From JBOGFI01 sp050743365 (GTDB taxonomy: Bacteria > Actinomycetota > Acidimicrobiia > IMCC26256 > JACDBD01), in the NCBI GenBank assembly GCA_050743365.1, contig JBOGFI010000118.1:1-26604 (forward strand): a stretch of DNA of 26,604 nucleotides, read 5' to 3'. Under the pieces are notes generated by a model. The model saw nothing but the letters and a program-made list of their open reading frames with translations. It was not told where the DNA came from and did no database searches. The position numbers and the translations under genes were made by a program. This document shows, in pieces, positions 1 through 9,090 of the stretch (its first letter is position 1; every line of letters starts with the position of its first letter).

Positions 1-1275
<1,275 letters not shown>

Positions 1276-1375
1276 CAGCCCGGACTCGGCGGGACGGGAG
1301 CTCTGGACCTCGTGACCGAGCCCGGGCCGCTCACCCACGCTCGCCCTGGAATGTGAGGACAGCGTGAGGTGACCA

Positions 1376-1833
1376 TCAGACGTCGAAGGGGAGCGGGTCC
1401 CCCTTCTGGCGGACGCCGGACGCGCTGATCGCCTCGGGAAGCCGTGGGCGAACCGGTCGGCACCGTCGAACAGCCAGACGTGCAGCATCTTCGGCGGGTT
1501 CTCGCCTTCACCGATCCCGTCGGCGGCGGGGCAGTCGGGCCTGGTCTCGGGGCACCCCATCGGCGAGTGGTCGTGCCACACGGTCAGGGGGCCGCCGGGC
1601 TGCTCGGGCTCCTCGTCGCGCGACCTGAACACGGCGCCGATCAGCGTCGCCTGGTCGTCGTCGACGTAGTAGACGAGCCCCTGCGGCCGCTCGGGGTCGA
1701 GCTCGGCCGCGCCACCACCACGCCGCATGTAGTGCTTGATCGGGCCGTCGCCACCGACCTTGGCGCTCGTCTCCGCGTAGCCGGAGGCGGTGGCGACATC
1801 GATGTCCTGGTAGCGCTCGGTCCCGGCCGTCAC
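1376..1833 (-). pseudogene. Damaged gene for a conserved protein of unknown function (frameshift, no clear start)
   Basis: The minus strand here encodes a coherent protein with recognisable blocks: TERYQDIDVATASGY, then GLVYYVDDDQATLIGAVF, a WHDH motif, a Cys-containing stretch, and PPKMLHVWLFDGADRFAHG. I know this pattern from secreted or cytoplasmic conserved proteins of unknown function. Two defects are visible. Near position 1441 the frame breaks: a minus-1 shift (equivalent to one missing C) restores LPEAISASG and a TGA at 1376-1378. At the other end the first in-frame start codon is GTG at 1833-1831, although coding-like codons continue upstream to about 1912 and stay open to the TGA that ends the phospholipase gene, which is in the same frame. 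Either the gene lost its N-terminus or the sequence contains errors. The boundaries given are the GTG and the frame-corrected stop. Confidence 0.6.
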
Positions 1834-1938
1834 CGCGTCGTAGAACGCGTCAGCGTTCGCCTCGTCCTCGGCCGTCGGCTCGCGTCCCCCCGTGGAGTCG
1901 TGGACCGCGACCCGTGGTCGTGCGCCGCCGCCGGCTGG

Positions 1939-2988
1939 TCAGCGCCGCTCGGTGAGGTGCCGGGGGTTCTCGACGTCGAGCGCACGGCAGCCCCTTGGCG
2001 CCTGCACCGGGTTGCAGCGGCCGGGGCGGCCGTCGGGGATCTGCACGGAGTACTCGGCGCTGATCGCCGGGTCCGGGACCGGGAAGTCGGTGCTCACGAT
2101 CTGGGCGCCGGTGCGGAGGGCGAGGTCGCGTCGCGTGGTGTCGTTGTTGCGGGCCTCGACGACGTCGGCGTCGGCGCGGGTGCGCACGATGAAGTGGTCG
2201 CGCACCAGGCGCTGGATCCGGCGCTCGTCGGGGTCGTCGACCTTGATCACCGCCGCCGACGGCGCAGCCTCGTCGGCGGTGACGAACATGGGGGCGCCTT
2301 CGAGTGACGGCCGACCCTCCAGGTAGAAGTCACGGACGGCGTCGCCGCGGTTGAGGACAAGGACGATCCGCCCCCGGGCCTCTCGCAGTGTCGGCCAGCC
2401 CCGCCCGAGGACCGCGTCGCGCAACGTCGGCGCGTCGCCCCGCACGTCGTCGGGTGTCAGCAGGTCGTCGGGTGTGAGCACTGAGCGGATGTCGTCGTCG
2501 AGCCGGCGAAGGGCGGCGGCGTCGAAGGCGGCGAGGGCGGGGTCGAGGCTGAGCTCGAGGGCGCCGTCCTTGGTCTCGACGAGCACGAAGATCGGCACGT
2601 GGCCGGGGTGGTCGTCGGACCACGCCTTGATCACGCCCAGGCATGCGGCGAGCGGCGTGCAATTGGTCTCGGCGTCGACGGCCGGGGTGTGCACGACCGG
2701 GAACTGGCCACCGGCGTTCGTGACGTCGAGCTCGAAGCCGCGTATGCCTTGCCGCTCGAGCTGCTCGTCGAGCGGCGCGTGCTCGTAGTCCAGTGTGTCC
2801 TTGATGCCCTGGGGCAGCACGACGGGCGAGCGCCGGTGGTAGCTGTTGTGCGTGTTGAGGACCTGAACCTCGTGCAGGCGAAGCGTGTCGTCGAGGGGAT
2901 ACGCCGGCTCACTCCGCTCGCCGTCGTCGGCGCACGAGCTGACAGCGAGTGCGAGCACACAGAGCAGCGGTACGGCGTGGCGGTTCAT
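1939..2988 (-). CDS. Ca2+-dependent phosphoinositide phospholipase C-like lipoprotein
   Basis: This 349-residue protein starts at ATG 2988, two bases beyond the stop of the acyl-CoA dehydrogenase upstream; a start further 5' would overlap that gene. The N-terminus is a signal peptide ending in a lipobox-like VSSC, so it is probably anchored to the outer face of the membrane. The body matches the bacterial Ca2+-dependent PI-PLC family: NTHNSYHRR near residue 45 with the first catalytic histidine, GFELDVTNAGG, and FPVVHTP with the second histidine, then IFVLVETKDG and a C-terminal TDFPVPDP. The expected reaction is cleavage of phosphodiester head groups. Cysteines near the C-terminus (RCNPV, GC) are typical of the family. 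The TGA stop is followed in the same frame by the damaged gene described at 1376-1833. Confidence 0.85.
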   Translation of the reverse strand: MNRHAVPLLCVLALAVSSCADDGERSEPAYPLDDTLRLHEVQVLNTHNSYHRRSPVVLPQGIKDTLDYEHAPLDEQLERQGIRGFELDVTNAGGQFPVVHTPAVDAETNCTPLAACLGVIKAWSDDHPGHVPIFVLVETKDGALELSLDPALAAFDAAALRRLDDDIRSVLTPDDLLTPDDVRGDAPTLRDAVLGRGWPTLREARGRIVLVLNRGDAVRDFYLEGRPSLEGAPMFVTADEAAPSAAVIKVDDPDERRIQRLVRDHFIVRTRADADVVEARNNDTTRRDLALRTGAQIVSTDFPVPDPAISAEYSVQIPDGRPGRCNPVQAPRGCRALDVENPRHLTERR

Positions 2989-2989
2989 C

Positions 2990-4072
2990 TCAGATGACGC
3001 TCTCACCAGCTTCGACCTTGGGCCGTAGCAACGCCGCCAGGCGTGATCGGTGATGGGTCGCGTCACCGAACGTGATCTGGTCGAGCTGGGCGCGCTTGAG
3101 GAACAGGTGCAGGTCGTGCTCCCAGGTGAACCCGATCCCGCCGTGCACCTGGAGCGACGACGCCATCACCCGCTTCGACGCGTCGGAGCACCACACCTTG
3201 GCCGTCGACGCCGCGACCGAGGCGTCGGCGTGACCTGCCCCGATGCACCACGCGGCCCAGTACGCGGTCGAGCGCATGCCCTCCACGTCGACGAGCATGT
3301 CGGCGCATCGGTGCTTGACGGCCTGGAAGCTCCCGATCGGTCGCCCGAACTGGACGCGCTCCTTCGCGTAGTCGACGGCCATCTCCATAGCTCGCGACGC
3401 GCCGCCCAGCATCTCGGCCGAGGTGTACGCCGCGCCCCGGTCCAGCAGGGCGTCGACCGCCTCGCGCCCGCCCAGGCGAGTGGCCGGGGTGCGCTCGAAG
3501 CGGAGCCAGCCGAGCTCGCGTGTGCGGTCCATCGCCGGCTCTCGACGCGGTGGCCGCTCCATGCCGAGCGCGAACAGCGCCGAGCCGTCGCCGTCGTCGG
3601 CGAACACGACCGCCACCTCGGCCGACGGCGCGAACAGCGACGGGTCGGGCCGGCCCGTGAGGGACCAGGCATCGCCGTCGCGCTCGGCCCGCACCGCGTC
3701 GGGCCGGCTGCTCCACGCCACGCAGCCGATGGCGTCGCCCCCCACGAGCCCCTCGACCAGCCGCTCCTCGTCCGCATTCGCCAGGGCGCCGACGGCGAGC
3801 AGGTTGGAGAGGAACGGCGCCGGCGCGGCGTGGCGCCCGACCTCGTCGAGCAGCACCGCGACCTCGACCGCGCCGAGCCCGAGCCCGCCCTGCGACTCGG
3901 GGAGGTCGATGCCGGTCCAGCCCTGCTCGACCATCGCCTTCCACAGCTCGGCATCGAGACCCCCGCCCGCCTCCATCACCGCCCGCACGCGGGCGGGCGA
4001 GGCGAGCCCGTCGAGCAGCTCGCGCGCCCCGGCGCGGAGCGCGAGCTGATCCTCGGAGAGCTCGAAGTCCAC
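2990..4072 (-). CDS. Acyl-CoA dehydrogenase, partner-type subunit
   Basis: The product has 360 residues and a GTG start at 4072. It begins MDFELSEDQLALR, the usual N-terminal helix of the family, and ends with QVHGGIGFTWEHDLHLFLKRA (about 308-328), the C-terminal signature. The FAD-contacting WCQLFSEPGAGSDLA motif of its divergent neighbour is missing: the matching stretch reads GCVAWSSRPDAV. This is the pattern of the non-catalytic or partner subunit in actinobacterial heteromeric acyl-CoA dehydrogenases such as the ChsE-type enzymes. It is transcribed away from the dehydrogenase at 4096, with 23 bp between starts. A 5-bp inverted repeat (GAGCG/CGCTC, 4074-4089) lies in that gap. I infer that the two products assemble together; the sequence alone does not prove it. 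Confidence 0.9.
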   Translation of the reverse strand: MDFELSEDQLALRAGARELLDGLASPARVRAVMEAGGGLDAELWKAMVEQGWTGIDLPESQGGLGLGAVEVAVLLDEVGRHAAPAPFLSNLLAVGALANADEERLVEGLVGGDAIGCVAWSSRPDAVRAERDGDAWSLTGRPDPSLFAPSAEVAVVFADDGDGSALFALGMERPPRREPAMDRTRELGWLRFERTPATRLGGREAVDALLDRGAAYTSAEMLGGASRAMEMAVDYAKERVQFGRPIGSFQAVKHRCADMLVDVEGMRSTAYWAAWCIGAGHADASVAASTAKVWCSDASKRVMASSLQVHGGIGFTWEHDLHLFLKRAQLDQITFGDATHHRSRLAALLRPKVEAGESVI

Positions 4073-4095
4073 CGAGCGAGGTTACGCTCCTGCTC

Positions 4096-5304
4096 GTGGC
4101 CGTGACGACGCACGAGGACGCCGAGACCGAGCGCGTGCTGGCTCGCGTCGATCGGCTGCTCGCCGAGCACGATCCCACCTCGAGCGATCCGGTCGCGTTC
4201 CGGGCCGCCCAGTACGACCTGGGCCTGGCCTGGGTGTGGTTCCCGGAGGGGTTCGGCGGCCTGGGCGCCCCTCCCGAGCTCCAGCGGAGGGTCGACGAGC
4301 GACTTCGCGCCGCCGGCGTACGGTCTCCGGAGGCGGCCCGCAGCGGGTTCGGCTACTTCCTCGCCGGCCCCACGATCGTCACCCACGGCGGCGACGAGCT
4401 GAAGCGGCGGCGGTTGCGGCCCCTCTTCACCGGCGAGGAGGTGTGGTGCCAGCTGTTCAGCGAGCCCGGCGCCGGCTCCGACCTCGCCGGCCTCTCCACC
4501 CAGGCGCGGCGCGACGGCGACGAGTGGATCGTCAACGGCCAGAAGGTCTGGAACACGCTGGCGCACATCGCCGACCGCGGGATGCTCGTCGCCCGCAGCG
4601 AACCCGAGGCCCCCAAGCACCGCGGCCTCACCTACTTCGCGCTCGACATGCACGCGCCCGGTGTCGAAGTCCGGCCGCTGCGGCAGATGACCGGCGAGGC
4701 GGAGTTCAACGAGGTGTACCTCGCCGACGTACGCGTGCCCGACACCGATCGCATCGGCGGCATCGGAGACGGCTGGCGGGTGTCGCTCACCACCCTGATG
4801 AACGAGCGGGTCACGATCGGCAGCGTCGTCGCGGCGCGCGACTCGGGGCCGATCGGCGATGCGCTGCGGGTCTGGCGCGAGCATCCCGACCGCCACGAGC
4901 CGGTGCTACGCGACCGCCTGGCCCGGCTGTGGGTCGAGGCCGAGGTGCTCCGCCTCACCAACGCCCGCGCCGCCGCCAACCGCAAGGCGGGGGCGCCGGG
5001 CCCCGAGGGCTCCGTCGCCAAGCTCGCGTTCGCCGAGGTCAACAAGCGGGTCTACGAGCTGTGCGCCGACGTGCTCGGGCCGGAGGCGCTGCTGTACCCG
5101 AGCTACGAGATGGTCCGCCCCGATGAATCGGCGCTCACGGGCGGAGGCGACCCGCGGAAGATGCTCCTGCGCTCCCGCGCCTACTCCATCGAGGGCGGCA
5201 CCTCCGAGATCCTGCGCAACGTGCTCGGCGAGCGGGTGCTCGGGCTGCCGGGCGAGCCGCGCGTCGACAAGGAGCTCCCGTGGAGCGAGGTGCCGCGGAG
5301 CTGA
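4096..5304 (+). CDS. Acyl-CoA dehydrogenase, FAD-motif-bearing subunit
   Basis: The product has 402 residues and a GTG start at 4096; a second GTG two codons later is an alternative. It oxidises an acyl-CoA to the enoyl-CoA with FAD. The flavin/substrate motif WCQLFSEPGAGSDLAGL starts at residue 117 and is followed by GEWIVNGQKVW-like sequence (DEWIVNGQKVWNTLAH). The C-terminal motif is SIEGGTSEILRNVLGERVLGLP. By eye, glutamate is not at the position used by medium-chain acyl-CoA dehydrogenase, which is common in actinobacterial FadE proteins that use another residue. It is head-to-head with the partner-type subunit at 2990-4072 and followed by another dehydrogenase of the same class. A TACGCT sequence at 4083-4088 could be a -10 element for a nearly leaderless transcript. 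Confidence 0.92.
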   Translation: MAVTTHEDAETERVLARVDRLLAEHDPTSSDPVAFRAAQYDLGLAWVWFPEGFGGLGAPPELQRRVDERLRAAGVRSPEAARSGFGYFLAGPTIVTHGGDELKRRRLRPLFTGEEVWCQLFSEPGAGSDLAGLSTQARRDGDEWIVNGQKVWNTLAHIADRGMLVARSEPEAPKHRGLTYFALDMHAPGVEVRPLRQMTGEAEFNEVYLADVRVPDTDRIGGIGDGWRVSLTTLMNERVTIGSVVAARDSGPIGDALRVWREHPDRHEPVLRDRLARLWVEAEVLRLTNARAAANRKAGAPGPEGSVAKLAFAEVNKRVYELCADVLGPEALLYPSYEMVRPDESALTGGGDPRKMLLRSRAYSIEGGTSEILRNVLGERVLGLPGEPRVDKELPWSEVPRS

Positions 5305-5382
5305 CCTCCGCGCCCTCGAGGCTGCGATGCGTGGATGCCGCACGCGAGGGCGCGCCGTTACCCTCTGGGCGGGAGCGGTGCG

Positions 5383-6567
5383 ATGAACCTGACTGACACC
5401 GGTGGCGAAGCGCGGCTGCGCGACGAGGTGCGCGCGTGGCTGCGCGCGCACCTGCCGTGGGAGTACGGCCGGGGGCTGCCGCCCCGGTTCGACGACCTCT
5501 CCGACGAGGTCGCGTTCGGCCGCGAATGGCAGGCGAAGCTGGCCGAGGGTCGATGGGTGGGCGTGGCCTGGCCCGAGGAGTACGGCGGGCGCGGCGCCGG
5601 GCCGGTCGAGCACTTCATCGTGACCGAGGAGCTGGCACGCGCTCGCGCCCCCGAGCTCGTCGGCCGGATCGGCATCAACCTCGTCGGGCCCACGCTGCTC
5701 GCCCACGGCACGCCCGCGCAGAGGCAGCGCTGGCTCCCCGACATCCTCTCGGCGCGCCGGCTCTGGTGCCAGCTCTTCAGCGAGCCCGGGGCCGGCAGCG
5801 ACCTGGCCTCGCTGTCGACCCGGGCCGAAGCAGTCGAGGGTGGCTGGGTGCTCAACGGGCAGAAGGTGTGGACGAGCTACGCGCAGTTCGCCGACTGGGG
5901 CATCTGCCTGGTGCGCACGAAGCCCGACGCGCCCAAGCACCAGGGGATCTCGTGCGTGGTCGCCGACATGGACGCGCCCGGCGTCGAGGTCCGGCCGCTG
6001 CGCCAGATCACCGACGAGGCCGAGTTCAACGAGGTGTTCTTCACCGACGCGTTCGTGCCGCGCGACCATCTGATCGGGCCCGAGCACGAGGGGTGGCGGG
6101 TCGCGAGCTCGACGCTCTCCCACGAGCGGGGCATCAACCCCCGCCAGCTGGTGATCCATGTCCAGCTCGTCGAGGAGCTGCTGCGCCTCGCCCTCGATTT
6201 GGGGGCGTACGACGACGACCGGCTGCGGCCGCGACTTGCCCAGGCCTACGTGGAGGTACGCCTGTTCCAGCTGCACAACTGGCGGACGCTGTCGCGCCTC
6301 GCGAAGGGGCAGGAGCCGGGAGCCGAGGGCAGCGTGCTCAAGCTCTACTGGAGCGAGATGAGCAAGCGCATGCACGACACCGTCATGGCGGTGCTGGGCC
6401 CCGTCGCCCCGCTGTGGCGTGGCGCGGGCGACAACCCGGGCGACGGGAGCTGGCAGCGCTCGTGGCTCTACTACCAGGCGTCCTCGATCTGGGCCGGCGC
6501 CAACGAGATCCAGCGCAACATCATCGGCGAGCGCGTGCTCGCGCTCCCGCGTGAGCCGAAAGGCTGA
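5383..6567 (+). CDS. Acyl-CoA dehydrogenase
   Basis: I place the start at ATG 5383, giving 394 residues that begin MNLTDTGGEARLRDEV. An earlier in-frame ATG at 5335 would add 16 residues unlike the family. The flavin motif WCQLFSEPGAGSDLASL starts at residue 128, followed by GGWVLNGQKVWTSYAQ, EFNEVFFTDAFVP, and a C-terminal WAGANEIQRNIIGERVLALP. In the last motif alanine sits where medium-chain enzymes have the catalytic glutamate. The protein resembles the gene just upstream in its central section, so the two are probably old paralogs. The 78-bp gap before it holds GGGAG at 5371-5375, a plausible ribosome-binding site about seven bases from the ATG. Substrate unknown. Confidence 0.92.
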   Translation: MNLTDTGGEARLRDEVRAWLRAHLPWEYGRGLPPRFDDLSDEVAFGREWQAKLAEGRWVGVAWPEEYGGRGAGPVEHFIVTEELARARAPELVGRIGINLVGPTLLAHGTPAQRQRWLPDILSARRLWCQLFSEPGAGSDLASLSTRAEAVEGGWVLNGQKVWTSYAQFADWGICLVRTKPDAPKHQGISCVVADMDAPGVEVRPLRQITDEAEFNEVFFTDAFVPRDHLIGPEHEGWRVASSTLSHERGINPRQLVIHVQLVEELLRLALDLGAYDDDRLRPRLAQAYVEVRLFQLHNWRTLSRLAKGQEPGAEGSVLKLYWSEMSKRMHDTVMAVLGPVAPLWRGAGDNPGDGSWQRSWLYYQASSIWAGANEIQRNIIGERVLALPREPKG

Positions 6568-6584
6568 TTTCGGCGAGCACTACG

Positions 6585-6600
6585 CTGACAGCGGCGTCAC
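6585..6600. promoter_or_regulatory. Palindromic operator candidate, copy 1 (TGAC-N6-GTCA)
   Basis: The sequence is CTGACA-GCGG-CGTCAC. It lies between the dehydrogenase ending at 6567 and the GTG at 6619, overlapping a TACGCT hexamer (6582-6587) that could be a -10 box. It would control the VOC/enoyl-CoA hydratase genes. Four other sites with the same geometry lie in this window (18584, 21657, 22729, 24050). Confidence 0.6.
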
Positions 6601-6618
6601 CGTACGAGAGGGGTCAGC

Positions 6619-6987
6619 GTGAAGGTCACCCGCATCCACCACGCCAGCGTCAACACCGAGGGGGCACCCCTCGATGACGTCCGCTGCTTCTATGCCGACG
6701 TGCTCGGACTCCCGCTCGCCCCCCGCCCCGACATGGGCGTCGAGGGGTACTGGTTCGACGCCGGACCGCGCGGCCAGGTGCACGTCATCCACGCACCGTC
6801 GGCGGGCGCAGGGATCGACCCGATCGGCAACCACTACTGCCTCGCGGTCGACGACCTCGACGCCGCCATCGCCGAGCTCGAGGACGCAGGGATCCCCTAT
6901 CTCCAGGCGACGCAGGGCGAGGACGCGGTGCAGGTCTGGGTGACCGACCCCGCCGGCAACACGATCGAGCTCCAGCAGGACGCGTAG
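6619..6987 (+). CDS. VOC (glyoxalase/bleomycin resistance) family protein
   Basis: This 122-residue protein has a GTG start preceded by GAGAGGGG at 6607-6614. It contains one vicinal-oxygen-chelate unit pair: MKVTRIHHASVNT at the start, with the first metal-type histidine; DVRCFYADVLGLPL; HVIHAP and GNHYCLAVDDLDAAIAEL in the middle; and VWVTDPAGNTIELQQ at the end, with the terminal glutamate. The spacing and metal ligands are those of a small VOC enzyme. These families include lyases, epimerases such as methylmalonyl-CoA epimerase, and dioxygenases; the reaction cannot be told from the sequence. Four bases separate it from the enoyl-CoA hydratase gene, so they are almost certainly co-transcribed, and a palindromic operator candidate sits 18 bases upstream. 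Confidence 0.88.
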   Translation: MKVTRIHHASVNTEGAPLDDVRCFYADVLGLPLAPRPDMGVEGYWFDAGPRGQVHVIHAPSAGAGIDPIGNHYCLAVDDLDAAIAELEDAGIPYLQATQGEDAVQVWVTDPAGNTIELQQDA

Positions 6988-6992
6988 CGGAC

Positions 6993-7820
6993 ATGTTCGG
7001 AACCGTCCGCTACGAGGTCGACGGGGCGGTCGCCACGATCACGCTCGACCGCCCGGAGGTCGCGAACGCCCAGAGCTCGCAGATGATCGACGAGCTCGAC
7101 GCCGCCCTCGACCTCGCCGACGCCGACGACGACGTCCGGGTGGTGATCCTCGCCGGCGAGGGGAAGCACTTCTCCGCCGGTCACGACCTCAAGGAGCTGA
7201 TGGCGGGCAGCGACGAGTGGTCGCGCATGCGCGACACCGCCGAAGGCAAGCTCCACCACGAGCAGGTCATGTACTTCGACCGGTGCGTGAGGCTGTACGA
7301 GTTCCGCAAGCCCACGATCGCCGCCGTGCAGGGAGCCTGCGCCGCCGCGGGCCTCATGCTCGCCTGCATGTGCGATCTCATCGTGGCTGCCGGCGACGCC
7401 GAGTTCTCCAACCCCGTGCTGCGGATGTCGGGCGCCGGCGTCGAGCTGCTGGTCGAGCCGTGGGAGCTCGGGCCGCGCAAGGCCAAGGAGTTCCTGCTGT
7501 GCGCCGAGACCCTCGACGCAGTCGACGCCGAGCGCCTGGGGCTCGTGAACAAGGTGGTGCCACGGGCTGAGCTCGCGGCCGCCGCCCGCGAGATGGCCGA
7601 CAAGGTCGCGCTGGTGCCGCCGGTCACCGCCCAGGCGGTCAAGGACTCCATCAACCGCATGACCGAGTACCAGGGCAAGCGGGAGTCGTGGCGGTACCAC
7701 TTCATGGTCCACCAGTTCGTAAGCAACACCGCTACCGCGCTCGGCGCCATGGAGGCCCGCAAGCAGAAGGGCACCATGAAGGACGTGATCGCCGAGCAGC
7801 AGCGCGGCGACTCCGACTGA
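6993..7820 (+). CDS. Enoyl-CoA hydratase/isomerase (crotonase) family protein
   Basis: The product has 275 residues and an ATG start. Crotonase-fold landmarks are HFSAGHDLKE (residues 59-68), the first oxyanion-hole segment, and AVQGACAAAGLMLACMCDLIVA (about 111-132), the second. The region that usually carries the two catalytic glutamates reads FSNPVLRMSGAGVELLVEPWELG, which departs from the common PE.LG..P..GG pattern. Hydration may therefore not be the actual reaction, and isomerase, hydrolase or lyase chemistry is possible. It follows the VOC gene by five bases and ends two bases before a 43-bp palindrome that separates it from the CoA-transferase gene. Confidence 0.9.
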   Translation: MFGTVRYEVDGAVATITLDRPEVANAQSSQMIDELDAALDLADADDDVRVVILAGEGKHFSAGHDLKELMAGSDEWSRMRDTAEGKLHHEQVMYFDRCVRLYEFRKPTIAAVQGACAAAGLMLACMCDLIVAAGDAEFSNPVLRMSGAGVELLVEPWELGPRKAKEFLLCAETLDAVDAERLGLVNKVVPRAELAAAAREMADKVALVPPVTAQAVKDSINRMTEYQGKRESWRYHFMVHQFVSNTATALGAMEARKQKGTMKDVIAEQQRGDSD

Positions 7821-7821
7821 T

Positions 7822-7864
7822 GATGCGTTCAGAGATCGCGCTCAGCGCGGTCAGTGCACGCATC
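7822..7864. repeat. 43-bp near-perfect palindrome, copy 1
   Basis: The element begins GATGCGTTCA and ends TGCACGCATC, with an inner pair of arms GATCGCGCT/AGCGCGGTC around a central C. It lies one base after the hydratase stop and 14 bases before the CoA-transferase ATG. A second copy of exactly the same length is at 19837-19879 (34 of 43 positions equal). No T-tract follows, so a classical intrinsic terminator is not evident; a dispersed palindromic repeat, factor-independent terminator or large operator are all possible. Confidence 0.75.
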
Positions 7865-7878
7865 GAGGCGGGGTGGGG

Positions 7879-9090
7879 ATGAGCGGGCCCCTGGAAGGTC
7901 TCCGGGTGCTCGACCTCGGCACCAGGATCGCGGCGCCGTTCTGCGCCGGGCTCCTGGGCGAGCAGGGCGCCGAGGTCATCAAGATCGAGCAGCCGGGGGC
8001 GGGCGACTTCATGCGCGAGATCGGCCCGTTCCTATCCGTCGACGGGCCCGGCGGCGAGGAGGGGTACTCGCTCTTCTGGGCTGTCGAGGGCAGGGGCCGA
8101 AGCAGCGTGACCCTCGACCTGCGCCGGGAGGCGGGCCAGGACCTGTTCCGCCGGCTCGCCGCGACCGCCGACGTCGTGGTGGAGAACTTCCGTCCCGGCA
8201 CGCTCGAGAAATGGCACATCGGCCCCGGCGACCTCGACCCGAAGCTGGTCGTCGTGCGCATCAGCAGCTTCGGGCAGGACGGGCCCTACTCGCAGCGCCC
8301 CGGCCTCGACCGGGTCGGGATCGGCTACGGCGGGCTGCTGAACCTCACCGGGTACCCGGACCGCCCGCCGGTCCGGGTGGGCGTCACCATCTCCGACTAC
8401 CTCACCGGCGTGTTCGCCGCCCACGCCGCCGTGAGCGCGCTGTACGCGCGCGACGCGCGCCGCTCCGGCGGGGGCGCCGTGATCGATGCCGCCCTCTACG
8501 GCGCCGCGCTGCGCATCCTCGAATGGACGGTGCCCGCGTACGACCGGCTCGGCCTGGTCCGCACACGGGAGGGGAACCGCCTCGCGAACTCGGCCCCGCT
8601 CGACAACTACCCGACCGCCGACGGCAAGTACGTGTGCATCGTGGCGGGCGGCGACGCCAACTTCGCCCGCCTGTGCCGGGCCATGGACCAGCTCGACCTC
8701 CTCGACGACCCGCGCTTCGCCAAGCTCGCCGACCGGGCCGAGCACGGCGACGTGATCAACGGCATCGTGGCCGAATGGACCCGCCGGCTGCCGGCGGCAG
8801 CGGTCGAGGAGGCGTGCGTGGCGTGCGACGTGCCCGTCGCCACCGCCTACACGGCCGCCGACATGTTCGCCGACGCCCACTTCGCCCACCGGGGCGACCT
8901 CGTCGAGGTCGATGACCCCGTGGCGGGACCGATGCGCCAGCAGGCGCCGTTCCCGCGCGTCGTGGGCGAGGAGGTGCCGGTGCCCACGGGCGCGCCCCGC
9001 CTCGGGGAGCACACGCGTGACGTGCTCGGCGGCTTGCTGGGCCTGTCCGAGGCCGAGCTCGACCAGCTCGCCGACGACGGCGTCGTCTGA
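7879..9090 (+). CDS. CaiB/BaiF (family III) CoA-transferase
   Basis: I choose ATG 7879 (403 residues, MSGPLEGLRVLDLGTRIAAP); an in-frame GTG at 7873 is the alternative. The N-terminus has the typical VLDLGTRIAAPFCAGLLGEQGAEVIKIEQP block, the first nucleotide-fold segment of the family. The presumed catalytic aspartate, which carries the acyl anhydride in family III enzymes, is D173 in ISDYLTGVFAAHAA. RLANSAPLDNYPTADGKYVCI follows in the middle. The enzyme moves CoA between carboxylic acids, so it could activate a pathway intermediate without ATP. Its TGA overlaps by one base the ATG of the DUF35 gene, implying translational coupling. A 43-bp palindrome lies just upstream. The substrate pair is unknown. 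Confidence 0.92.
   Translation: MSGPLEGLRVLDLGTRIAAPFCAGLLGEQGAEVIKIEQPGAGDFMREIGPFLSVDGPGGEEGYSLFWAVEGRGRSSVTLDLRREAGQDLFRRLAATADVVVENFRPGTLEKWHIGPGDLDPKLVVVRISSFGQDGPYSQRPGLDRVGIGYGGLLNLTGYPDRPPVRVGVTISDYLTGVFAAHAAVSALYARDARRSGGGAVIDAALYGAALRILEWTVPAYDRLGLVRTREGNRLANSAPLDNYPTADGKYVCIVAGGDANFARLCRAMDQLDLLDDPRFAKLADRAEHGDVINGIVAEWTRRLPAAAVEEACVACDVPVATAYTAADMFADAHFAHRGDLVEVDDPVAGPMRQQAPFPRVVGEEVPVPTGAPRLGEHTRDVLGGLLGLSEAELDQLADDGVV

Noticed and set aside
1276..1375. Terminator between the synthetase and the convergent damaged gene
   Set aside because: I see only short, weak self-complementary stretches and no T-run.
1444..2307. Plus-strand open frame of 287 codons across the phospholipase region
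   Set aside because: The minus strand here encodes recognisable protein blocks; the plus translation is a Val/Gly/Arg-rich shadow.
4074..4089. GAGCG-N6-CGCTC inverted repeat between divergent dehydrogenase starts
   Set aside because: It has the same 5-6-5 geometry as the shared operator but different bases; five paired bases in GC-rich DNA are weak evidence alone.
5326..5345. Possible third copy of the 43-bp palindrome (GATGCGTG then CACGC)
   Set aside because: Only a short left arm and a 5-bp match on the right are present; length and inner arms do not fit.
4906..6375. Long minus-strand open frame of 489 codons opposite the dehydrogenases
   Set aside because: It is antisense to two clear acyl-CoA dehydrogenase genes and has low-complexity composition.
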